Assembly: GCF_024362345.1 (NCBI RefSeq)
Contig: NZ_CP101505.1
Location: forward strand, 2,315,501 to 2,379,500
Length of the DNA: 64,000 nucleotides
Direction: 5' to 3'
From: Polaribacter dokdonensis
GTDB taxonomy: Bacteria; Bacteroidota; Bacteroidia; Flavobacteriales; Flavobacteriaceae
Of the stretch, positions 45,569-54,356 are shown piece after piece. The notes beneath the pieces were generated by a model that worked only from the letters and a program-made list of their open reading frames with translations, searched no databases and was not told the DNA's origin. Position 1 is the stretch's first letter, and each line of letters opens with the position of its first letter. The position numbers and the translations under genes were made by a program.

Positions 45569-46881
45569 TATAATGTAGTTATTTTTAAATTTTTTTTGGT
45601 TGATTGTATTGCAGAAAATCTACGATCTTGCCTATAACCAATCACCCAAATAATAGCATTATTAGCATTGCAAAGTAACCAAGTATTTTCTTTATCTAAA
45701 AGTGAAAATTTTTCATCTTTAAAATATTTACTAAGCTTCTTTTTTCCTGTCATTCCTAGAGGATAAAGATAGTCTCCATTTTGTTTTTTTCTTAAAGAAA
45801 GAGGGTAATTTAACAAATCTTTATCAACGTAAATAGTTTGTTTATTCTGTTCATTTAGCTCTGAAACTTCGCTAAAAGTTAACTGAATTGGATGTTTTAT
45901 TTCAGATAAATTTTCAGAAATAAGTATTTCTTCAAATACATCATTATTTTCTAATTTAGATAAGATTAAATGTGTTCTATCTTTTAATAAACGATGTGTT
46001 TTAGAATATAATTGTTTACCTGCTTGCGCTTCTAATAAATGATAAACATCATTCCATTCTGTAAAGTTGTAATCTTTTAATAGTTGGAATAAATATGCTT
46101 TTGGATTCGATAATTTCTTAATCAGCCCAATATTTATTTGCAGATTATCACTTTCACTAGAAATTATTTTTTGAGAAACATCTTCAATTCTATCAGCAAT
46201 GATAGTTTGCGCTTCTTTTAAATTTTCTATGGATTGTGAAAATGTTTCTAATAGACTAGGGTTAATTTCTTTAAGGATAGGTAAAACTTTATGCCTTATT
46301 TTATTACGAACGTATTTTGTAGATGCATTACTAGCATCTTCTCTCCAATCAATATTATTTTCTTTAGCATAATTTAAAATTTCTGCTCTACTAAAAGGTA
46401 ATAATGTACGAACAATGTTGCCATTAATAGCAGGTATTCCTGTAAAGCCATCTAAACCAGAACCTCTTGTTAGGTTTATTAAAAAGGTTTCTAGATTATC
46501 ATCTGCATGATGTGCTGTTAATACAAAATCAAAATCGTGTTTTTTTACTAACTCTTTAAACCAATTGTATCTTAATTCTCTAGCTGTAATTTGAGTAGAA
46601 GTTTTACGTTTTTTAGCAATTTCTTTTGTATCAAAAATAATCGTAAAAATCTGATTAGACGTTTTTTGTGATAAATTAATGACAAATTCTTCATCTAATT
46701 CACTTTCTTTTTCTCTAAGTTTAAAATTGCAATGTGCTAATGCAATAGTAGCACTATTTAGTTGATTAAAAAGGTGTGTTAATACCACAGAATCCAATCC
46801 TCCAGAAATAGCAATCAATAGTTTTTTACCCTGTAAAAAAGGAAAATTTATGTTGATATGTTCTTTGAATTTTTGAAGCAT
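45568..46881 (-). CDS. tilS: tRNA(Ile)-lysidine synthase
   Basis: 437 residues. The PP-loop ATPase motif SGGLDS appears at ~25-30 (AISGGLDSVVLTHLF), followed by HCNFKLRE, TAHHADDNLETFLINLTRGSGLDG and RTLLPFSRAEI, all typical of TilS. A C-terminal TilS domain is present (LRKKQNGDYLYPLGMTGKKKLSKYFKDEK). The enzyme converts C34 of tRNA-Ile2 to lysidine so that AUA is read as isoleucine, and is essential in most bacteria. It lies 22 bp after the hydrolase and overlaps dsbD by one base. Confidence 0.95.
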   Translation of the reverse strand: MLQKFKEHININFPFLQGKKLLIAISGGLDSVVLTHLFNQLNSATIALAHCNFKLREKESELDEEFVINLSQKTSNQIFTIIFDTKEIAKKRKTSTQITARELRYNWFKELVKKHDFDFVLTAHHADDNLETFLINLTRGSGLDGFTGIPAINGNIVRTLLPFSRAEILNYAKENNIDWREDASNASTKYVRNKIRHKVLPILKEINPSLLETFSQSIENLKEAQTIIADRIEDVSQKIISSESDNLQINIGLIKKLSNPKAYLFQLLKDYNFTEWNDVYHLLEAQAGKQLYSKTHRLLKDRTHLILSKLENNDVFEEILISENLSEIKHPIQLTFSEVSELNEQNKQTIYVDKDLLNYPLSLRKKQNGDYLYPLGMTGKKKLSKYFKDEKFSLLDKENTWLLCNANNAIIWVIGYRQDRRFSAIQSTKKNLKITTL

Positions 46882-46903
46882 TTACACTTCAAAAGTAATG
46901 AAA

Positions 46904-47725
46904 TTAAAGTTGAGAATTTAACCAGTCTACAACATCTTGTAGCATTTCTTCTTGGCACAAATCATTATGTAATTCATGATAACCACCTTCATATAATTTT
47001 AGCTTTGCACTTTTGCTGTTATTGGCAAACGCTTCTGTGCCTCTATAATCTATAATGCTGTCTTCTGTGCCATGAACTAGCAACATTGGTATAGTAAGTT
47101 TATGCGCATTTTCTATAGCCCACTCTCCAGTTTCAATAAATTTTATAGAATAATTTGGGCTTATTTTAGAATGTACTAAAGGATCTTGAATATAGCTTTT
47201 TACTTCTTTTTCATCTCTTGAAATAGCATTTACATCAAGCTCATTTCCCATAGTTAAAGAGGGTACAATATTCTGCAGTAATTTACCTACAAATAGTTTT
47301 ACAGCTGGTGGATCAAAGGCTAATTTTAAAAATGGGCTAGTTGCAATTGCTCCTTTTAAATCATGGGTTTTTCTAAGCACATAATTTACGATGGTATTAC
47401 CACCCATGGAATGCCCATACAAGAAAATTGGTTTCTTAGGAAAAACACTTTTTGCCTTTTCAATTACTTTTGTTATACTTTCTAAAACTGCCTCAAAATT
47501 TGGGTTATGACCTCTTTTACCACCTGTTTTTCCATGACCAAAATGATCAAAAGCAACAACTGCAAAACCATTATCTGTTAATTTTTGTGCAACATGTGTA
47601 TATCTGTTAGAGTGTTCACCCATTCCATGAGCTAAAACAACCACTGCTTTTGTTGTTGCTCCTTGCCAATATTGACCATAAAAATTAGTATCGTAAATAG
47701 TAAAGTTGAATTCTGTGTTGATCAT
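46904..47725 (-). CDS. Alpha/beta hydrolase, monoacylglycerol lipase-like
   Basis: 273 residues. Nucleophile elbow GHSMGG (in FLYGHSMGGNTIV), HG oxyanion region VVLAHGMGEHSNRY, DHFGHGKTGGKRGH, the acid in VHGTEDSIIDYRGTE and catalytic His in EGGYHELHNDL. These fit the lysophospholipase/monoglyceride lipase (Hydrolase_4) group, cytoplasmic since no signal is present. The acyl substrate is not predictable. It is 9 bp after the GspG-like gene in the seven-gene unit. Confidence 0.88.
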   Translation of the reverse strand: MINTEFNFTIYDTNFYGQYWQGATTKAVVVLAHGMGEHSNRYTHVAQKLTDNGFAVVAFDHFGHGKTGGKRGHNPNFEAVLESITKVIEKAKSVFPKKPIFLYGHSMGGNTIVNYVLRKTHDLKGAIATSPFLKLAFDPPAVKLFVGKLLQNIVPSLTMGNELDVNAISRDEKEVKSYIQDPLVHSKISPNYSIKFIETGEWAIENAHKLTIPMLLVHGTEDSIIDYRGTEAFANNSKSAKLKLYEGGYHELHNDLCQEEMLQDVVDWLNSQL

Positions 47726-47734
47726 AATTATGGG

Positions 47735-48193
47735 TTAATTAGTTTTAATAATATCGTCAGAAGTATTCGGTTTTTGGTCTTTACCAAAAGAAATGAGTTG
47801 GTAATTTAAGGAATCTTTTGATACTTTATAGATAAAATCATTTCCCCAATAATCTTTGGTTATATTTTTATGCAAAGGATTGTTTCTAATAATTTCTTTT
47901 AGTTCTTTAGGATAAAAACCAAATTGTTTTTTTTCGGATGAAAGTAATAACTGAATTTTAACAATTTTCGAATTGGTGTTTTCTATAGGTCTATTTTCGA
48001 GATTGAAATAGGAAATTAATGCAAAAGTTAGAAGAAAAATAGGGAAAGCTATTAAAAGTGGCTTTGTCATTGGATGCCAAACGATACTTTTAGGAAGATT
48101 GTTTTCTTTCTCAAACTTTCTTCTTTTTTTATGCTTAATCCAATACTTTATATCTAAATACCATTCAAGTATTTCTGAGAATAGTTCAGCCAA
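47735..48193 (-). CDS. Membrane-anchored protein with a GspG-like pseudopilin domain
   Basis: 152 residues. A basic cytoplasmic stretch (about 1-47, with KHKKRRKFEKENN), one membrane segment (about 48-64: LLIAFPIFLLTFALISYF) and a soluble part (about 75-152) that resembles the C-terminus of type II secretion major pseudopilin GspG: YPKELKEI, DYWGNDFIYKV, YQLISFGKDQKPNTSDDI (compare the family DPWGNPY and GxDGxxGTxDDI). The usual short prepilin leader is absent. It lies 1 bp after a 77-codon gene and 9 bp before the hydrolase. No other type II secretion or pilus gene is in the window, so the role is unknown. Confidence 0.65.
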   Translation of the reverse strand: MAELFSEILEWYLDIKYWIKHKKRRKFEKENNLPKSIVWHPMTKPLLIAFPIFLLTFALISYFNLENRPIENTNSKIVKIQLLLSSEKKQFGFYPKELKEIIRNNPLHKNITKDYWGNDFIYKVSKDSLNYQLISFGKDQKPNTSDDIIKTN

Positions 48194-48194
48194 A

Positions 48195-48428
48195 TTATCT
48201 TTTTTTCAACCAAACACGAATTTCTTTTTTTAAAGATTGTTCAGGTTTTGGTAAAGGAATTGTTTTTCCAAATTGTTTACTTCTGTTAAATTTACTAAAA
48301 TTAACTTTTAGCTGTTTCCAATCTTCAGGATACAGTTTAAGAAAACCACTAAACATATTAATTTCATTAGGTTTTTCTTTTATTGATGCAAAAATAGCTT
48401 CAAACTTTTCTTCTTTATTTTGTATCAT
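48195..48428 (-). CDS. Small conserved-looking hypothetical protein
   Basis: 77 residues from ATG 48428 (MIQNKEEKFEAIF), two bases after the pabB stop; a TTG two codons upstream is less likely. It is charged and soluble, with no signal, no membrane segment, and no motif I recognise (FLKLYPEDWKQLKVNF; basic C-terminus RVWLKKR). Tight packing between pabB and the GspG-like gene supports it as real. Confidence 0.6.
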   Translation of the reverse strand: MIQNKEEKFEAIFASIKEKPNEINMFSGFLKLYPEDWKQLKVNFSKFNRSKQFGKTIPLPKPEQSLKKEIRVWLKKR

Positions 48429-48430
48429 AA

Positions 48431-49732
48431 TCAATTAGAATTCAGCAATACATAACGCATTGCTTTTGCTTTTAGTAAACACTCTTCATATTCCCTTTCT
48501 GCTATAGATTTTGCAGTTATTGCACTACCCACAGAATAAGAAATGTACTTATTTTCTTCATTATAAAGTATGCTTCTTATAACCACATTAAAATCAAAAT
48601 TACCTTCTGGTGTAAAATAACCAACAGCTCCAGAATACAAACCACGTTTTGTTTCTTCTAAATCTTCGATAATTTTCATGGCAGATACTTTAGGAGCACC
48701 TGTCATACTTCCCATGGGAAAAGTATCTTTTATAACATCTACTGCATGAATATCTTCTTTTAGTTCAGAAACCACAGTAGATATCATTTGATGCACTTGT
48801 TTAAAGCTATACACCTTACAAAGCTCTTCAACTTTTACAGAACCTTTTTTAGCAGATTTAGATAAATCATTTCGCACCAAATCTACAATCATCACATTTT
48901 CTGAACGTTCTTTAATATCTTTTGATAAATCTGAGGCAATTTTCTGATCATCAATTGTACTTCGTAAACGTTTTGCTGTACCTTTTATAGGCTGTGATAT
49001 AATTTTACTTCCCTCTTTTCTAATATATCTTTCAGGGGATGCAGATAGTAAATACTGATGGTCCATTTTCAGAAATACTGCAAAAGGTGGTTCTGATATG
49101 GCATTTAAATCTTTATAGACTTTTAAAGGATTTATGGTTACATTTTCTGCATAAAACTCTTGGCAAAAATTTGCCTCATAAATATCACCTCTTTTAATAT
49201 GGTCTAAAACTTTATGAATTTTGCTGTAATATTCTTCTTTATGAATTCTGAGTTTTATTTTAATATCACTTGCAAATTTTTCAATTTTAAGGTTTTCAGA
49301 TTTTTGGATTGCTTTAAAATCACTTTCAATTTCATCATCAACCATTTTGAGATAATGAAATTCTATTACATTTCCTTTGATGAAAAACAACTTTTGTGGC
49401 TGAAAGAAATACAAATCAGCAAAATGTAAACCATCAATATTTTTTGAAGAAAGTTGTTCTACATCATTTTTAACATCATAAGAAATGTAACCAAAAATAT
49501 AGTCATTTGTAGTGTTTTGATATTCTCTAAGTTTATCAAAAGCATTAGAATAATCTGTTTTTATAGACGTGAATTCCTCTGCAGCTAAAGCACAATCAAA
49601 ACTGGAATATTGCTGTTGGTATTTATTAGAATCTAACCAAACTGATGTGTCAAATTGTTGTGCCCAAATTAAAAGGTTGTCTTTAAATTCAACAACATTA
49701 TCAACAGTAAAAGACTTTGTGGTTCTTAGCAT
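48431..49732 (-). CDS. pabB: Aminodeoxychorismate synthase component I
   Basis: 433 residues from ATG 49732 (MLRTTKSFTVDN). A longer frame back to 49768 would run into the preceding region and is not needed. It belongs to the anthranilate/para-aminobenzoate synthase component I family. The Lys in SQPIKGTAKR marks aminodeoxychorismate synthase (anthranilate synthase has PIAGT). Other landmarks are GDIYEANFCQEF, DLVRNDLSK, FPMGSMTGAPK and GLYSGAVGYF. It makes 4-amino-4-deoxychorismate for folate with a glutamine amidotransferase not seen here. It is the first gene of the seven-gene minus-strand unit (pabB to the protein at 43181). Confidence 0.93.
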   Translation of the reverse strand: MLRTTKSFTVDNVVEFKDNLLIWAQQFDTSVWLDSNKYQQQYSSFDCALAAEEFTSIKTDYSNAFDKLREYQNTTNDYIFGYISYDVKNDVEQLSSKNIDGLHFADLYFFQPQKLFFIKGNVIEFHYLKMVDDEIESDFKAIQKSENLKIEKFASDIKIKLRIHKEEYYSKIHKVLDHIKRGDIYEANFCQEFYAENVTINPLKVYKDLNAISEPPFAVFLKMDHQYLLSASPERYIRKEGSKIISQPIKGTAKRLRSTIDDQKIASDLSKDIKERSENVMIVDLVRNDLSKSAKKGSVKVEELCKVYSFKQVHQMISTVVSELKEDIHAVDVIKDTFPMGSMTGAPKVSAMKIIEDLEETKRGLYSGAVGYFTPEGNFDFNVVIRSILYNEENKYISYSVGSAITAKSIAEREYEECLLKAKAMRYVLLNSN

Positions 49733-49766
49733 ATTTACTACAAAAATACTTGAAAGTTTTGGAAAC

Positions 49767-49797
49767 AAAAAAACCTCACCAAAGAGTGAGGTTTTTA
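49767..49797 (-). terminator. Intrinsic terminator after lpd
   Basis: AAAAACCTCAC (49769-49779), loop CAAAGA, GTGAGGTTTTT (49786-49796). On the minus strand the U tract is given by A at 49767-49773. It lies 16 bp after the lpd stop and before pabB, so pabB must have its own promoter in the ~35-bp interval or within the stem region. Confidence 0.85.
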
Positions 49798-49812
49798 AAT
49801 ATTATTTAATTT

Positions 49813-51213
49813 TTATGCGTTTAATGGTTTACCATCCCAAGCTGCTTTTGCTGCTTCTTTTACTGCTTCTGAGTAAGTTGGATGACCATGACAAATTCTT
49901 GCTAAATCTTCTGCAGAAGCTCTGTATTCCATAGCTACAGCAGTTTCCATAATTAAATCAGCAACTCTTGCACCAACCATATGTACACCTAAAACTTCGT
50001 CTGTTTTTTTATCTGCTAACACTTTTACAAAACCATCTAAATCTCCACTAGCTCTAGATCTACCTAATGCTCTCATAGAGAATTTACCAGATTTATATTC
50101 AATTTTTGCATCTTTTAATTCTTGTTCAGTTTTACCAACTGCAGCAACTTCTGGCCAAGTATAAACAATACCAGGAATTAAATTATAATCTATATGTGGT
50201 TTTTCGCCAGCTAAATATTCTGCAACAACAACACCTTCTTCTTCTGCTTTATGAGCTAACATTGCACCTTTTACAACATCACCAATAGCATAAATGTTAG
50301 ATACATTTGTTTGTAAATGATTGTTTACATCTACTTGTCCTCTTTCATTAACCTTTACCCCAGCTTTATCTAAGCCTAAACCTTCTGTGTATGCTTTTCT
50401 ACCTACAGCAACTAAACAATAATCTCCAGTAAAGGTTACCTCTTCACCTTTTTTGTTATTTGCTTTTACTATGATTTCATCTCCATTTCTTTCAACAGAA
50501 GTAACACCTGTACTTACGTTAAATTTCATACCCTGTTTCTTTAAAACTTTTTGTAGTTCTTTAGAAACATCAGCATCCATAGTTGGTGTAATTTTTGGTG
50601 CATATTCTATTACAGTTACATCTGCACCTAATCTTTTGTAAACAGAACCTAACTCTAAACCAATAACTCCACCACCAATTACTAATAAATGTTTTGGTAC
50701 TTCTTTAAGTTTTAAAGCTTCTGTAGAGGTAATAATTCTATCTTTATCTATATTGATAAAAGGCAATGTAGATGGCTTTGAACCAGTTGCTATAATGATA
50801 TTTGTACCTTCTATAACTTCTGATGAGCCATCATTCTTAGAAATCTTTACGTGAGTAGCATCTTCAAAAGATCCTAAACCTTCGTAAACATCAATATTAT
50901 TTTTATCCATTAAATACTTAATTCCACCAGTAGTTGTCTCTACAACTTTGGCTTTGCGATCTATCATTTTTGAGAAATCGAAACTTGGTTTTTCAACCGA
51001 AATTCCATGCTCTTCAAAATGATGAACTGCATCATAAAAATGATGCGAAGAATCTAATAATGCTTTAGAAGGAATACAACCTACGTTTAAACAAGTTCCT
51101 CCTAATGTGCTATATTTTTCTATGATAGCTACCTTTTTACCTAATTGAGATGCTCTAATTGCAGAAATGTATCCTCCAGGTCCTGAACCAATAACTATAA
51201 TGTCGTATTTCAT
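49813..51213 (-). CDS. lpdA: Dihydrolipoyl dehydrogenase
   Basis: 466 residues, the E3 component of 2-oxoacid dehydrogenase complexes. It has the FAD motif GSGPGGYISAI, the redox-active disulfide in GGTCLNVGCIPSKALL, NAD-binding GGGVIGLELGSV, and the C-terminal His-Glu base in CHGHPTYSEAVKEAA. It reoxidises dihydrolipoamide with NAD. It stands alone between its terminator and a divergent gene. Short-chain relatives (mercuric reductase) lack this C-terminal pattern, so the call is firm. Confidence 0.97.
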   Translation of the reverse strand: MKYDIIVIGSGPGGYISAIRASQLGKKVAIIEKYSTLGGTCLNVGCIPSKALLDSSHHFYDAVHHFEEHGISVEKPSFDFSKMIDRKAKVVETTTGGIKYLMDKNNIDVYEGLGSFEDATHVKISKNDGSSEVIEGTNIIIATGSKPSTLPFINIDKDRIITSTEALKLKEVPKHLLVIGGGVIGLELGSVYKRLGADVTVIEYAPKITPTMDADVSKELQKVLKKQGMKFNVSTGVTSVERNGDEIIVKANNKKGEEVTFTGDYCLVAVGRKAYTEGLGLDKAGVKVNERGQVDVNNHLQTNVSNIYAIGDVVKGAMLAHKAEEEGVVVAEYLAGEKPHIDYNLIPGIVYTWPEVAAVGKTEQELKDAKIEYKSGKFSMRALGRSRASGDLDGFVKVLADKKTDEVLGVHMVGARVADLIMETAVAMEYRASAEDLARICHGHPTYSEAVKEAAKAAWDGKPLNA

Positions 51214-51316
51214 AATATCTTATAATGGAAAATTAAGGTACAAAAATACTAATATTTTTAGAGAATACATTCAATTTATGTAGATTTACAGTTCTTAAAA
51301 TATAAAGTTCTATCTA

Positions 51317-51790
51317 ATGAAAATACTAAAAAAAATAGGTCTAGTTTTACTATTAATATTGATAATTGCGCAATTTTTTGGTCCAGAAAAGAATGATGGA
51401 GATTTGGCTTCTGTAGATGCTTTTATTGCAGAAACAAATCCGCCAGAAGATGTTTTACAAATTTTAAAAACTACTTGCTTTGATTGTCACTCTTCAAAAA
51501 CTACCTATCCTTGGTATAATAACATAACACCAGTTAATTACTGGTTAGAAGAACATATAGAAGATGGTAAAAAACATTTAGATTTTTCGAAATGGAGTTC
51601 TTATTCCCTAAAAAGAAAAGAACATAAAATGGATGAGTTGTATGAAGAAGTGGAAAAAGGAGAAATGCCTTTAAATTCTTATACTTGGACGCATTCTGAA
51701 GCCAACTTAACCCAAGATCAAATAAATGCAATTGTAACTTGGGGTAAAAAAGTTCAGGCAGATTATAAGCAACAAATGGCTAGTAAATAA
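51317..51790 (+). CDS. Haem-binding domain protein (CxxCH)
   Basis: 157 residues: an N-terminal membrane anchor or signal (IGLVLLLILIIAQFF), then a single haem-attachment motif CFDCH in LKTTCFDCHSSKTTYPWYNNI and W-rich text (PVNYWLEEHIEDGKKHLDFSKW), which fit the haem-binding domain family common in Bacteroidota. It is probably a periplasmic cytochrome-like protein tethered to the inner membrane. It abuts a glycosyltransferase gene, with which it shares a transcript, though no functional link is obvious. Confidence 0.82.
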   Translation: MKILKKIGLVLLLILIIAQFFGPEKNDGDLASVDAFIAETNPPEDVLQILKTTCFDCHSSKTTYPWYNNITPVNYWLEEHIEDGKKHLDFSKWSSYSLKRKEHKMDELYEEVEKGEMPLNSYTWTHSEANLTQDQINAIVTWGKKVQADYKQQMASK

Positions 51791-53035
51791 TTGGCTAAAG
51801 AAACAATTTTAATTATTGGTGCTGTTTGGGTAGAACCCAATTCTTCTGCAGCTGGCAGTAGAATGATGCAACTTATTGAATTGTTTTTAAAGAAAAATTA
51901 TAACGTAGTTTTTGCATCTGCTTCTCAAAAAAATGAGAATGCTTTAAATTTATCTACTCTGCAAATAGAAGAGGTATCAATTGAATTGAACAATACTTCT
52001 TTTGATCTTTTTGTTAAAGGTTTAGAACCATCAATTGTCATGTTCGATCGTTTTATGACAGAAGAACAATTTGGTTGGAGAGTTGCTGAAAATTGCCCAA
52101 ATGCTTTACGAATTTTAGATACAGAAGATTTACATTTCTTAAGAAAAGTTCGTTATCAACAAATAAAAAAAGGAGAAGATTTTACAAACGAAGCTTTATT
52201 AAAATCTGATGATACCAAAAGAGAAATTGCTTCTATTTTAAGATGTGATTTGTCTTTAATCATCTCAACTTATGAAATGGATTTACTAAAATCTGTTTTT
52301 AAAGTGGATGAAAAGTTACTTTATTATTTGCCATTTTTATTTGATAAGATTGATGAAAATAAATCAAAAAAATGGAAAACTTTTGAAGAAAGAAGGCATT
52401 TTGTATTTATAGGTAACTTTTTTCATAAGCCAAATGTAGACGCAGTTATCACTCTAAAAAAAGAGATTTGGCCAACAATTAGAAAAGCAATTCCTGAAGC
52501 TGAAATGCATATTTATGGTGCTTATATAAATCAGCAAATACAGCAATTACAAAATAAAAAAGAAGGTTTTATTATTAAAGGTTTTGCAGAAAACTCAAAA
52601 GAAGTTATTGAAAATGCAAAAATAGTTTTAGCTCCTTTACGTTTTGGAGCAGGAATAAAGGGTAAATTAACTGAAGCCATGATTTGTGGAACTCCAAGTG
52701 TTACAACTACAATAGGTGCAGAAGGTATGCACAAGAATTTATCTTGGAACGGTTATATAAATGATGATTTTAATGAATTCTCGAAAGCAGCAATTGAGTT
52801 GTATTCCACTAAAAGTTTATGGGTCTCATCTCAAAAGAAGGGTATTACAATCATCAATCAAATTTATGATAAAGAGAAATTAGAAACTCCTTTTATCAAT
52901 AAAGTACAAGAAATTCAACAGAATTTAGATGAACATCGAACTCAAAATTTTTTAGGGAGTTTATTGCAATATCAAACATTACAAACTTCAAAATTTATGA
53001 GTAAATGGATTGAGGCAAAAAATAAACCTGCTTAA
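51791..53035 (+). CDS. Glycosyltransferase, GT4/GT1-like, TTG start
   Basis: 414 residues. The TTG at 51791 directly follows the TAA of the upstream gene; starting there gives the first Rossmann strand ETILIIGAVW and the Gly-Ser-rich loop SSAAGSRMMQ. The next in-frame ATG would remove it. A second Rossmann domain has HFVFIGNFFHKPNVDAV, a donor-binding segment VLAPLRFGAGIKGKLTEAMICGTPSVTT (retaining GT-B, EX7E region degenerate) and TTIGAEGMH. No secretion signal, so it is cytoplasmic. Acceptor and sugar are unknown. It ends base-to-base with the convergent gene at 53036. Confidence 0.82.
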   Translation: MAKETILIIGAVWVEPNSSAAGSRMMQLIELFLKKNYNVVFASASQKNENALNLSTLQIEEVSIELNNTSFDLFVKGLEPSIVMFDRFMTEEQFGWRVAENCPNALRILDTEDLHFLRKVRYQQIKKGEDFTNEALLKSDDTKREIASILRCDLSLIISTYEMDLLKSVFKVDEKLLYYLPFLFDKIDENKSKKWKTFEERRHFVFIGNFFHKPNVDAVITLKKEIWPTIRKAIPEAEMHIYGAYINQQIQQLQNKKEGFIIKGFAENSKEVIENAKIVLAPLRFGAGIKGKLTEAMICGTPSVTTTIGAEGMHKNLSWNGYINDDFNEFSKAAIELYSTKSLWVSSQKKGITIINQIYDKEKLETPFINKVQEIQQNLDEHRTQNFLGSLLQYQTLQTSKFMSKWIEAKNKPA

Positions 53036-54298
53036 TTAGTTTTTATCAAAATTTGGAATGTAATCTGTAGGAAGATCATCTGCAAACTGCTCAAAAGACC
53101 AATATCCAGTTACAAATACATTAAATGGTTTTTCTAAAGTACCATTTGCATTTACTTTTACCTGATTTTTGAGTAGTCTTATATAACTCTCTTGATGCTT
53201 TAATTTCGGCCCATTTCTAGGGTAATTTTTTTCTTCTTCTTCTGCCATAAACTTTACTCTTAGTTCATGCTGAAAACTCAAGAAATAGTCATTATTTATC
53301 TTATTGAAAAACTCTTTTTGTTTTATATATTTATTGATGATTTTATAAGTAAACAAGGGTAATTTACTGCTATTAACAGCAATTATTGCAGAATCTAGCT
53401 TGTTGGATGGATAGTCTATTTCTTTAGAGAAATCAACAAAAACATTTTTCATCTTTTGTTGAGTGATGTAGTTGTTCGCTTTTTTAATTTCCTCATTGGT
53501 TGCTCTTTCTGGATTTTTAATTTTTTGAACCAATGCTATTTTATATTTTTCTCTTCTGTAATCTTTATTAATTAAAGATTTAAAAAAATGTTGTTTAGAG
53601 CCCAAATAACTTCGTAATCTATTTTGGCTCCATTGTTTAATTTCTTTCTCTTTTTTACTTTTCATCTCTGTGTATTTACTAAAACCCAAATAAGCAATTT
53701 GAGTTGGAGATAGCCTAAAGTATTCTAAATTATAAGTAATTAAATAGCCTAAAGATTCGTTTCTAATTTTTAAAGGTTCTGTAGCATTTACGGTTAACTC
53801 TTTTGTTGTTTTATTGTAGTTAAATTTTAGCACTTCTGGATTTAAAATTTTACATTTTTTAGAAAATTTGGTAGTTCCTATAAATGTTTCTCTAAACTTA
53901 GTAAAATATCGGTTTCGTTTATTCCTAGATAATTTCGATTTCTTTCCGTTTTTACTAGTGATTATAATTTCGTCTAAAGATTTTGTTTCTAGTTCTAAAG
54001 AAAAAATAAGTGGATTTTTATACGTGCTTGTTTTAAGATTATAGGTAATGTTTTTATATCCTAAAAAAGAAACAATCAATTGATATTCTCCTTCATCTAC
54101 AGGTAGTTTAAATTCGCCATTAGCATCTGTAGTTGTACCAACCATAGTACTATTTAAATAAACTGCAGCATTTTCTATAGGTTCATTGTCTATATAAACT
54201 TTACCAGTTATTTGTATAATATTTTTCTTTTGGGCAGATGAATTTGAAAAGTAAAAACAAAATAATAGTAAGAAGAAGTAGCAATTTTTAATTTTCAT
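53036..54298 (-). CDS. CarboxypepD_reg-like secreted protein (paralogue A)
   Basis: 420 residues with a Sec signal (FLLLFCFYFSNSSAQ). An N-terminal carboxypeptidase-regulatory-like beta-sandwich follows (about 28-105: ITGKVYIDNEPIENAAVYLNST, VGTTTDANGEFKL, LIVSFLGYK, LDEIIIT). The same module precedes SusC barrels, but no barrel follows here; the remaining ~310 residues are basic and unrecognised (PEVLKFNYN, LGYLITYNLEYF). It is paralogous with the gene at 54357. Its stop abuts that of the glycosyltransferase. Function unknown, probably cell envelope. Confidence 0.75.
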   Translation of the reverse strand: MKIKNCYFFLLLFCFYFSNSSAQKKNIIQITGKVYIDNEPIENAAVYLNSTMVGTTTDANGEFKLPVDEGEYQLIVSFLGYKNITYNLKTSTYKNPLIFSLELETKSLDEIIITSKNGKKSKLSRNKRNRYFTKFRETFIGTTKFSKKCKILNPEVLKFNYNKTTKELTVNATEPLKIRNESLGYLITYNLEYFRLSPTQIAYLGFSKYTEMKSKKEKEIKQWSQNRLRSYLGSKQHFFKSLINKDYRREKYKIALVQKIKNPERATNEEIKKANNYITQQKMKNVFVDFSKEIDYPSNKLDSAIIAVNSSKLPLFTYKIINKYIKQKEFFNKINNDYFLSFQHELRVKFMAEEEEKNYPRNGPKLKHQESYIRLLKNQVKVNANGTLEKPFNVFVTGYWSFEQFADDLPTDYIPNFDKN

Positions 54299-54356
54299 AT
54301 TCTAAATATATAGCTAATTCATTTTACTAGCAAATGTATTTGTTTAGAAAATAGTT

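Noticed and set aside
49824..49835. ATGGTTTACCAT, a perfect dyad resembling the operator
   Set aside because: It is a single copy inside the coding end of lpd, without a phased partner or promoter, and is explained by the codons for the conserved C-terminal residues.
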